The notes beneath the pieces were generated by a model, which saw nothing but the letters and a program-made list of their open reading frames with translations, had not been told where the DNA came from and searched no databases. Of a stretch of DNA of 6,475 nt, positions 1 through 5,897 are shown in pieces. Each line of letters begins with the position of its first letter. Position 1 is the stretch's first letter. A program made the position numbers and the translations under genes. Source of the DNA: Candidatus Fermentibacteraceae bacterium (GTDB taxonomy: Bacteria > Fermentibacterota > Fermentibacteria > Fermentibacterales > JCC-6); assembly GCA_030596465.1 (NCBI GenBank), contig JAUVJW010000120.1:1-6475 (forward strand), given 5' to 3'.

Positions 1-473
1 CCCAGCATTCTGCCGCGGAGCACAGGATCAGTTGTTTGTACTGAAACATGAAGAGAAGAAAATTTTCTCAATATGGCCTCGTTGGTTTGTCCGGTGGTAA
101 GTGTGATGTAAGTTCCATTTATAAAGGAATACCTTACATCGTCATCCTTGACAAGAAGGGAAGCTCGGAGTCCGGGGGGTTGCTGATCGACGAAGCAGAA
201 AATGCATTTGTTTCCGCACCCTCTTGGAGAGGATCCTGCCAGCTCAATGCCCCAATGTACTCCGGGTCTTCGTTTTAGATTTACTGTTCTGCGGAGAGAA
301 CCTCTGCTTATTGAAAGGCTGATAGCTGACGCAGATGACATTGCAAGAAGGTCAACCCAGTCTCTAATTTGTGACTTGTTGCAAGACAGCACCTTATCCC
401 CAGGACGCAGACCAGCCCTGGAAGCTGGCGATACAGGTTTTACTTTCAGAATTGGTGTTCCGGAGAAAGCCAT
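1..473 (-). CDS. PDZ / radical SAM / DUF512 family protein, N-terminal part (cut by window edge)
   Basis: The minus strand reads open from an ATG at 471-473 to the window edge, giving 157 residues with no stop. Residues about 7-57 look like a short PDZ-type domain (PVSPASRAGLRPGDKVLS). A radical SAM iron-sulfur motif follows: CGNKCIFCF, with Cys86, Cys90 and Cys93 in CxxxCxxC spacing. Next come the stretches DQQPPGLRASLLVKDDDVR and NGTYITLT, and near the edge SVQTTDPVLRGRML. This order matches the family of PDZ-containing radical SAM proteins that carry a C-terminal DUF512 domain; that domain would lie beyond the window. The biochemical role of the family is, to my knowledge, unsettled. The Cys motif predicts binding of a 4Fe-4S cluster and SAM. 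The ATG directly follows the TAA of the TPR gene with no intergenic base and only a weak GGA before it, so translational coupling is likely. Family assignment is firm; function is open. Confidence 0.9.
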   Translation of the reverse strand, partial: MAFSGTPILKVKPVSPASRAGLRPGDKVLSCNKSQIRDWVDLLAMSSASAISLSISRGSLRRTVNLKRRPGVHWGIELAGSSPRGCGNKCIFCFVDQQPPGLRASLLVKDDDVRYSFINGTYITLTTGQTNEAILRKFSSLHVSVQTTDPVLRGRML

Positions 474-2516
474 TTATTCCAGTTGAAGCGCCTTTGCCAT
501 AACCGGATCAAGCTCAACAGCGAGTTTCCTCTCGGCTTCGGCATGCCCGCTTCTTCCCGTGAATTCGTAGACTCTGCACAGATTAACATGGAAACCCACA
601 ATGGCACTTTTATCATTCTGGGTAGTGGCAAGTATAAGCCCCTTGCGGAAATGATCTTCAGCTTCGTCATATCTCTTCATATCAAATGTGCATCGTCCCA
701 GCATCTCTCTTGCCTTGATTTTGTAATCCGGACTGATGAGTACTTTCTCGAACTCCTGAATTGCCTCTCTGTAAAGACCCATTTCTCTGTAGGCAATACC
801 CAGGTCAAAGTGAGTTTCGTAATCTTCTTTAGTAATGCTTGAGTCCACACCTCGCTTGAATTCCATAATAATGTCAGCAAGAGCTTTCTTTGAGGTGTCC
901 ATTTTTATGTTATCGATATCATCAAGAATATCAGCTACACCTGTAACACCGGATTCCTTGTGCTCATCGGGTAGTAATCCATTCATGAGTTCACGAGCGT
1001 CTTTGTAGTCTGGACATACTTCCACAGCCGCTTCAAGAGAAGCTATGGCTTCATATTGACTATCGTTAAGAAGATATGCTACTGCCAGTCTGTAGAAGGC
1101 TCTTGACTGCCCTTCTTTGTCATTTGTGTGTCTGTTTCTGACAATCTCCTTGGCGGCGGAAAGCGATTCCGGGCAGATATCAAGAACTCCTTCAAGAAGT
1201 TCAAAGACCATGTAATCTCTCTCATCATTACGGTAAATTTCGGCCGCTCTTAAATAAGCTCCAACAGCTCCGTAGAAATCGCCGACATCGAGAAGAAGGT
1301 TTGCCATCTCTATATAACCGAGAGCGTCGCCGGGATCTCGTTCAAGGCGATTTCGCATATCGGCTACCTGTTTGGATAGAGCCTCTCGAACCTGTCTGAC
1401 GGAAACGAGATTCATTGATACAAGCACATCGCCAAGCCTTGTATCTTCAGGCGCGGAGGATTGCTGGTCAAGAGCTCTGAGAACGTCTCCCGCTTTCAAA
1501 AGACCACAGGCCACGAAATATTCACCAATTCTCTGAGGCCCGGTATTTTCCAGCTCTGCAATGCTCCAGTCTTCATCGTCGCCCTGAGTGATATCCTTTA
1601 GAATATCTTCGGAAGACTCACTTCTTCCTTCATTAATGTCACTACTGTCAAAAGAAAGATTATTCTGCGGGGTTTTTCCGCCTGAATCAACTTCAGCTTT
1701 CTTTTGTTTCTTCCTGGGAGTCGATGCCTTTCGCTTCTTGGACGATGCCGGAGACTCGTCCATGTAATCCGCCAGGGATTCAAGCTGCAGGTCGTCTTCG
1801 GATTCATCTTCGTCCTGAAGCAGATCATCCTGATCAAAGGAAAGGTTGGTGAGAAGAGTACTGCTGTCAATATCAGACTCTTTATCTGATCGTTTCTTTT
1901 TCTTTGGTTCGGGCTTTTTTTCCGGGGCAGGATGCAGTTTTACGCGAAGCTTCTTCAGCAGTTGCGCGATTTTTTCAATATCAGAAAGATTTCTTTCCAT
2001 GGAAATAGAGACAGCATAGTCAAGCAACGCTTCATTCTTCTGCTTGTATGCCACCTTTGCCAGGTTACTGACCCATTTGGGAGAATCAGGTTCGAGAACC
2101 GTGAGTGCTTTGAGAGCAATGGTTACATCCGGGGAATCAAGTGAAGGTTTGCCTTTAAGATAACTAACATATTCTTTGCGGGCCTGTTCGTGCTTATCCT
2201 GCTGAAAAAAGCAGTTTCCCATAATAAGATTAGCTTCTATTTCTTTTGGGAATGCCCTGATGATTTTTCTGCAAATTGAGAGAGAAACCATCTGGAGACC
2301 CTCATCGTTGTACAGATTCGCTGAGGTGAGAAAATGCTCTCTGGCTTTATCTTCCTGTTTGAGCTTAAGAAGAATATCACCGACCTTGTTGTGAACAGAA
2401 GCATCCTTGGGGTCTTTTTCTACGACAAGGTTAAATATTTTCAGGGCACTATCAAGCCTGCCCTTCTGGACAAGGTCATGAGCTTTCTTTTTCAGTGAAG
2501 CAACATTTTCCGTCAT
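474..2516 (-). CDS. TPR-repeat protein with central MshEN-like domain (680 aa)
   Basis: No signal peptide or membrane segment is visible, so it is probably cytoplasmic. Residues 1-160 hold TPR-like helical repeats (for example ALKIFNLVVEKDPKDASVHN). Residues 198-325 are a highly charged, probably disordered linker with lysine runs, acidic runs and two NLSFD motifs (224-228 and 286-290). Residues 329-383 contain two tandem 24-residue motifs of RLGxxL...Q type, R329-Q352 and R360-Q383, resembling the MshEN / GspE N-terminal domain that binds c-di-GMP in MshE. Residues 390-680 are a second TPR block, including EDYETHFDLGIAYREMGLYR, a phrase I associate with large bacterial TPR scaffold proteins. 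The frame stays open 81 codons further upstream into hutI. I chose the ATG at 2516 because AGGGGG lies 10 bases before it and the TPR fold begins there, while the upstream translation is not TPR-like. Partner and pathway are unknown; a scaffold for a c-di-GMP-controlled assembly is inference. Confidence 0.88.
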   Translation of the reverse strand: MTENVASLKKKAHDLVQKGRLDSALKIFNLVVEKDPKDASVHNKVGDILLKLKQEDKAREHFLTSANLYNDEGLQMVSLSICRKIIRAFPKEIEANLIMGNCFFQQDKHEQARKEYVSYLKGKPSLDSPDVTIALKALTVLEPDSPKWVSNLAKVAYKQKNEALLDYAVSISMERNLSDIEKIAQLLKKLRVKLHPAPEKKPEPKKKKRSDKESDIDSSTLLTNLSFDQDDLLQDEDESEDDLQLESLADYMDESPASSKKRKASTPRKKQKKAEVDSGGKTPQNNLSFDSSDINEGRSESSEDILKDITQGDDEDWSIAELENTGPQRIGEYFVACGLLKAGDVLRALDQQSSAPEDTRLGDVLVSMNLVSVRQVREALSKQVADMRNRLERDPGDALGYIEMANLLLDVGDFYGAVGAYLRAAEIYRNDERDYMVFELLEGVLDICPESLSAAKEIVRNRHTNDKEGQSRAFYRLAVAYLLNDSQYEAIASLEAAVEVCPDYKDARELMNGLLPDEHKESGVTGVADILDDIDNIKMDTSKKALADIIMEFKRGVDSSITKEDYETHFDLGIAYREMGLYREAIQEFEKVLISPDYKIKAREMLGRCTFDMKRYDEAEDHFRKGLILATTQNDKSAIVGFHVNLCRVYEFTGRSGHAEAERKLAVELDPVMAKALQLE

Positions 2517-2526
2517 TCCCGACAGA

Positions 2527-2532
2527 CCCCCT
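2527..2532 (-). promoter_or_regulatory. Ribosome binding site deciding the TPR gene start
   Basis: AGGGGG on the minus strand lies 10 bases before the ATG at 2516, within the 31-base gap after hutI. It supports this ATG over the in-frame upstream start at 2759, which lies deep inside hutI. Confidence 0.55.
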
Positions 2533-2547
2533 GTTTTTGTATATATT

Positions 2548-3789
2548 TTAGGTACTATATACCTTTCGTCCGGCACAGTACACCACCAACACATCCGGGC
2601 TGCCCAGATGGTATGGTATAGTTCTAAAATCGGTACAATTCCATAACACGAAATCAGCATCAAATCCCGGAGTAAGTCTGCCCTTGCGTCTTTCCAATCC
2701 CAGTGCGGCAGCACCGTTTGCGGTGGCAGATACCAATGCTTCCTCAACAGTAAACCCACACCGACATACTGCCAGACTTACAATCAGGGGCATGGAATCA
2801 CAAAAGCAGCTTCCAGGATTGAAATCGGTGGCAAGAGCAACCGATGCACCGGCATCAAGCAATTTACGTCCGGGCGGGAAGGGTTTGTTAAGAAAAAGAG
2901 CTGTTCCCGGTAGAAGTGTCGCAATAGTATTACTGTCTGCTATGAGTTGAATATTCTCGTCAGATATGGAAAGCAGATGATCAGCACTGGTAGCACCTGC
3001 CATGACGGCAACAGCAGCTCCCCCGGTGTCGTAAAACTCATCAGCATGTATCTTCAGAGAGAAGCCTTGTTCAGAAGAGGCAGCAAGATACCGAGTTGCC
3101 TGTTCAGGTGTGAATACGCCTTTTTCGCAGAAGATATCTACAAATTCGGCAATCCCCTGATCTTTTATCTGAGGATTTACTTCGGTGATAAGATAGTCGA
3201 TGTATTCGTCGGGCATACCCCTGAATTCCTCGGGAATCTCATGTGCACCCATGAAGGTGGGCACTATGGTCTGGGGTACTTCACCTGCCACATCTCCAGC
3301 GACCTCAAGACATTTCAGTTCAGTGGTAAGATCAAGTCCATAACCGCTTTTTGCTTCTACTGTGGTTGTTCCATTTGACAGCATAATGGAAAGATGATGC
3401 TTCATGTTTTCCCGAAGAACAGCGCGGGAAGCAGATCTTGTTCTTTTTACGCTGTTCAGAATACCGCCTCCCGCAGCAGCTATCTCCTCGTAATCAGCCC
3501 CGGCCGCCCGCATGGCAAATTCGTCCTGGCGAGTTGCTCCAAAAAGCGGATGGGTATGGGAATCGACAAAGCCGGGGGTTACAACACTACCTCCGGCAGA
3601 AACGATTTCAGTATCGCCTTGCAACGAACAGTTTGCTTCCAGCTTACTCATGGATCCTGCCCATACAACACTGCCATCTCTTATGGCTAGAGCAGCATCT
3701 GTAACAAGACCAATCCCTGTGGCATTACCACCACTCATGGTTAAAAGCTGTCCGATGTCTTTAAGAACAAAATCTGTTCTAATTTTCAC
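2548..3789 (-). CDS. hutI: Imidazolonepropionase (EC 3.5.2.7)
   Basis: This 413-residue amidohydrolase hydrolyses 4-imidazolone-5-propionate to N-formimino-L-glutamate, the third step of histidine degradation, in the cytoplasm. Full family length. Visible hallmarks are the metal-binding HxH in FVDSHTHPLFG (His78, His80), the KSGYGLDLTTELK segment (147-159), TFMGAHEIPEEF (His183), KIHADEF (His248, Glu251), SADHL (His271) and ATDFNPGS (Asp322). The C-terminal part ends with the usual amidohydrolase composite-domain phrase GRLTPGFDADFVLW. The start is a GTG 7 bases after the rpmA stop, with AGAAGG lying inside the last rpmA codons; the N-terminus aligns with what I expect of HutI, so no ATG start is needed. 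No other hut gene is in the window. Unusual for the family is a Cys-rich stretch near the active site (C328-x-C330 and C342-x-C344). Identity is very secure; why it sits behind a ribosomal gene is not clear. Confidence 0.96.
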   Translation of the reverse strand: MKIRTDFVLKDIGQLLTMSGGNATGIGLVTDAALAIRDGSVVWAGSMSKLEANCSLQGDTEIVSAGGSVVTPGFVDSHTHPLFGATRQDEFAMRAAGADYEEIAAAGGGILNSVKRTRSASRAVLRENMKHHLSIMLSNGTTTVEAKSGYGLDLTTELKCLEVAGDVAGEVPQTIVPTFMGAHEIPEEFRGMPDEYIDYLITEVNPQIKDQGIAEFVDIFCEKGVFTPEQATRYLAASSEQGFSLKIHADEFYDTGGAAVAVMAGATSADHLLSISDENIQLIADSNTIATLLPGTALFLNKPFPPGRKLLDAGASVALATDFNPGSCFCDSMPLIVSLAVCRCGFTVEEALVSATANGAAALGLERRKGRLTPGFDADFVLWNCTDFRTIPYHLGSPDVLVVYCAGRKVYST

Positions 3790-3796
3790 CGGGTGT

Positions 3797-4051
3797 TTAG
3801 CCTTCTGGAATTATGGAAGCGACCTTTCTGGCTCCCATGCGGTGAAATTTGACACGTCCTTCGATCTTTGCGAACAATGTGTCATCACTTCCCTTACCTA
3901 CATTGAGACCAGGATGGATTCTTGTACCCCTCTGACGAATAATAATAGTTCCACCGCTTACATACTGTCCGGAGGGGGCCTTAACGCCAAGTCTTCGTCC
4001 AGCGGTATCTCTTCCATTTCTGGAACTCGATGACGACTTTTTATGTGCCAT
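3797..4051 (-). CDS. rpmA: Large ribosomal subunit protein bL27
   Basis: This 84-residue protein is the normal length for bL27, a 50S protein whose N-terminal tail reaches toward the peptidyl transferase centre. It begins MAHKK and carries the family signature RNGRDTAGRRLGVK, then GGTIIIRQRGTRIHPGLNVG, GSDDTLFA and GRVKFHR. It starts directly with MAHKK, so it lacks the cleavable N-terminal extension of Firmicutes bL27. The tail reads SSSSS at residues 6-10, where glycines are common in other bacteria. AAAGG lies 7 bases before the ATG. The usual upstream partner rplU (bL21) is absent: the peptidase gene ends 27 bases upstream, and hutI, not obgE, follows 7 bases downstream. No own promoter or terminator is obvious, so it may rely on readthrough from the peptidase or on a promoter within that gene. 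Confidence 0.98.
   Translation of the reverse strand: MAHKKSSSSSRNGRDTAGRRLGVKAPSGQYVSGGTIIIRQRGTRIHPGLNVGKGSDDTLFAKIEGRVKFHRMGARKVASIIPEG
3801..3806 (-). promoter_or_regulatory. Ribosome binding site for the GTG start of hutI
   Basis: AGAAGG on the minus strand lies 11 bases before the hutI GTG at 3787-3789 and overlaps the last codons of rpmA. The spacing is slightly long. With the 7-base gap between the genes, it suggests hutI translation is coupled to that of rpmA. Confidence 0.5.
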
Positions 4052-4078
4052 ATCACTACCTTTCTATCTATCTCTGTA

Positions 4079-5695
4079 TCAATTCGCAACAACCATTCTG
4101 GTAGATGCAAAAAGCCCACCGGAAATGTATCTCACCTGATACACCCCCGCAGGAAGTGTCGAACCGGCGTCAAACGAATGCGAAACAACACCGGCAGAAA
4201 TGTTTTTCTCGTATACAGTTCTGCCGGAAATATCATAAATTCTGAGGCTTCCATCAATACCTGTGTCTGAAAGCGAGAAAATACATGAGGTGGTTACCGG
4301 ATTCGGTGTAACACTCATGCGTATGAAAATGTTGTCTGAAGAGGTGTTTTCAATGCCGCCCGTACTGAATATGAAGTTAACAGGAACCATTTCCTCTGAC
4401 CCTACTGCGATGCCGTTCTGGCTCTGGGAACCGGAACCGGCAACTGTAGCGACAATATTGTAGGTACCGGGAACAAGAGCCTTGGAGTAACCTCCGTCAA
4501 CAACATCAGATCTGCAGAAGCGTAAAGGACTGGAGTCAGTGCCATCGGTTTTTTCCACTTCAATAAGTGCGTCAAGAGGGTTTCCCCAGCCGTCGGTAAC
4601 AGTACCGTACAATCCATAAGTGCTGGTAACACAGAATTCCAGCATAGGCATGTAGTTGGCGTTTGCAATACCGGGCCAGTCCGGATCTGATTTAATAAAA
4701 GAAACTTCGATTGTGTGATCAACTGTACCCACTTCGCCGTAAGACCAGTCATTCACATCACCATTTGTGGGATACCAGGCTGCTCCAGGTATCCATACAT
4801 CCCAGACTCCGGCGCCGTAGTATGCGGTGATAGCAGGGTGGTATGCATAGGCATTGGCCTGGGCTGTGATAAAATCAAGATCCTGAATAGGTTCTGTTTC
4901 GCTGAAGTTCCAGACACAATTCACGCACTCCGCTCCGCTATGGAAAGAAAGACCGGTGGCGAAAGGATGTGTGTAGTTGTTCAGTGCGGGCCAGCTCTGC
5001 ATGGTAATATCTCTCATCGCGGCGGTTTCAGGCTCGGAAAAAGCCGTTGATCCCCCGCCGCCGCCGGGCCCCATATAGCTGCAATTCCTGTTGAGATCAA
5101 TGCCGTTTGCATTGCTGCGTGTATCATTAACATAACCGTCAGGATTAAGAATACTGATTATCCAGAGTTCGGAATTGTCAACCACATATGTACACATATC
5201 GCTGGTACCGTAGTTATCTGTGAGTACTTCCAGAAAGTTGAGACAGGACATTCCCGCGGTTTTTTCGTCTCCGTGAATATTGCCTGTGATCCTGATCTCA
5301 GGTTCGGCTTCGTCATCATTCACATTATCACTGACTATTACCGCGTAGATCTCCCGCCCCTCAACCGAAGTGCCAATCTGCTCTATCCTGGCGATGTCCG
5401 GGTGAGCGGCAACAACAGCATTCATCGCTGAATTGATCTCAGCAATTGTGGGGTATTCAACCAGTGGTGCAGGAGCTTCTTCAGCAAAAGGCCTGTAGCC
5501 CATGTTGCGAAGAGTTGTTTCCTGTTCGCCATTTACATAAAGTCTTACTTTTGTGCCAAATACCCCATCAATAATGTATCCGTTATTATGGAAGTATTCA
5601 ATATCAATTCTGGTAACATCTGGAACCATAATTGAGTTCCAGCCGGCAGATGCCGCAGAAACACCAATAATAAGCAATAAATATACGTACTTCAA
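4079..5695 (-). CDS. Secreted M14 zinc carboxypeptidase with T9SS-like C-terminal sorting domain
   Basis: This 538-residue exported protein probably removes C-terminal residues from peptides outside the cell. Residues 1-17 form a signal peptide (short K, hydrophobic core, ASA before Gly18). The M14 catalytic domain spans about 80-355: zinc ligands His141 and Glu144 in NIHGDEKT, His252 in LSFHSGA, the substrate-binding stretches NPDGY (184-188) and DLNRN (Arg203), and catalytic Glu330 in HTIEVSF. Residues 361-443 resemble the carboxypeptidase regulatory-like / transthyretin-like domain of M14B enzymes (YGTVTDGWGNPLDALIEVE). Residues 458-538 look like a type A Por/T9SS sorting domain (SVTPNPVTT, LRIYDISGRTVYE, LPAGVYQVRY). 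All catalytic residues are present, so it is likely active. The start is TTG; AAGGG lies 8 bases upstream and the signal peptide begins there, with no better in-frame ATG. It is the first gene of the minus-strand array, with its own promoter. Confidence 0.93.
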   Translation of the reverse strand: MKYVYLLLIIGVSAASAGWNSIMVPDVTRIDIEYFHNNGYIIDGVFGTKVRLYVNGEQETTLRNMGYRPFAEEAPAPLVEYPTIAEINSAMNAVVAAHPDIARIEQIGTSVEGREIYAVIVSDNVNDDEAEPEIRITGNIHGDEKTAGMSCLNFLEVLTDNYGTSDMCTYVVDNSELWIISILNPDGYVNDTRSNANGIDLNRNCSYMGPGGGGGSTAFSEPETAAMRDITMQSWPALNNYTHPFATGLSFHSGAECVNCVWNFSETEPIQDLDFITAQANAYAYHPAITAYYGAGVWDVWIPGAAWYPTNGDVNDWSYGEVGTVDHTIEVSFIKSDPDWPGIANANYMPMLEFCVTSTYGLYGTVTDGWGNPLDALIEVEKTDGTDSSPLRFCRSDVVDGGYSKALVPGTYNIVATVAGSGSQSQNGIAVGSEEMVPVNFIFSTGGIENTSSDNIFIRMSVTPNPVTTSCIFSLSDTGIDGSLRIYDISGRTVYEKNISAGVVSHSFDAGSTLPAGVYQVRYISGGLFASTRMVVAN

Positions 5696-5703
5696 TTTGT
5701 TTT

Positions 5704-5708
5704 CCCTT
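5704..5708 (-). promoter_or_regulatory. Ribosome binding site for the TTG start of the M14 peptidase
   Basis: AAGGG on the minus strand lies 8 bases before TTG at 5693-5695. It fixes the rare TTG start, which is directly followed by a lysine and the hydrophobic core of the signal peptide. Confidence 0.65.
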
Positions 5709-5745
5709 CAGGAATCAATACAAGCTATAAATGCGAGGATGTATA

Positions 5746-5774
5746 ATTATGGTTTACAAAACCATAAAGGTCAA
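5746..5774 (-). promoter_or_regulatory. Sigma70-like promoter of the M14 peptidase array
   Basis: On the minus strand TTGACC (5774-5769) and CATAAT (5751-5746) are separated by 17 bases, each one mismatch from consensus. The start of transcription would fall near 5740, giving a leader of about 45 bases before the TTG. No other good promoter is visible in the 122-base gap for this strand. The call rests on sequence match alone. Confidence 0.6.
5747..5767. repeat. Perfect 9-bp inverted repeat, candidate operator
   Basis: TTATGGTTT, a 3-base centre (ACA), then AAACCATAA form a perfect palindrome with 9-bp arms. It covers nearly the whole spacer and most of the -10 box of the peptidase promoter, a typical site for a dimeric repressor. 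The arms are AT-rich and no T-run follows, so a terminator is less likely. No regulator gene is in the window. Confidence 0.6.
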
Positions 5775-5776
5775 CC

Positions 5777-5806
5777 TTGCCATACAGGGTGTCAATTTAG
5801 TAGAAT
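5777..5806 (+). promoter_or_regulatory. Sigma70-like promoter of tRNA-Pro
   Basis: TTGCCA (5777-5782) and TAGAAT (5801-5806) are separated by 18 bases, each one mismatch from consensus. Transcription would start around 5812-5814, only a few bases before the mature tRNA 5' end at 5818. Its -35 box lies 2 bases from that of the divergent peptidase promoter. Confidence 0.55.
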
Positions 5807-5817
5807 CGAGCTGCGGT

Positions 5818-5894
<77 letters not shown>

Positions 5895-5897
5895 TTC

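Noticed and set aside
48..486. Plus-strand open frames at 48-278 and 202-486
   Set aside because: They lie opposite the radical SAM/DUF512 gene, whose minus-strand reading carries clear family motifs, and show no recognisable protein features.
2550..2564. Hairpin AGGTA-CTATA-TACCT at the 3' end of hutI as a terminator
   Set aside because: The stem is only 5 bp and AT-rich, lies inside the hutI coding end, and has no clean T-run after it; the next gene follows closely.
2517..2759. N-terminal extension of the TPR protein by 81 residues into hutI
   Set aside because: The frame is open, but it overlaps 212 bases of hutI, its translation is Trp- and Cys-rich and unlike TPR sequence, and a good ribosome binding site precedes the internal ATG at 2516.
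3394..4033. Plus-strand open frames opposite hutI and rpmA
   Set aside because: Both minus-strand genes are unmistakable, so these are antisense shadows with no coding signature.
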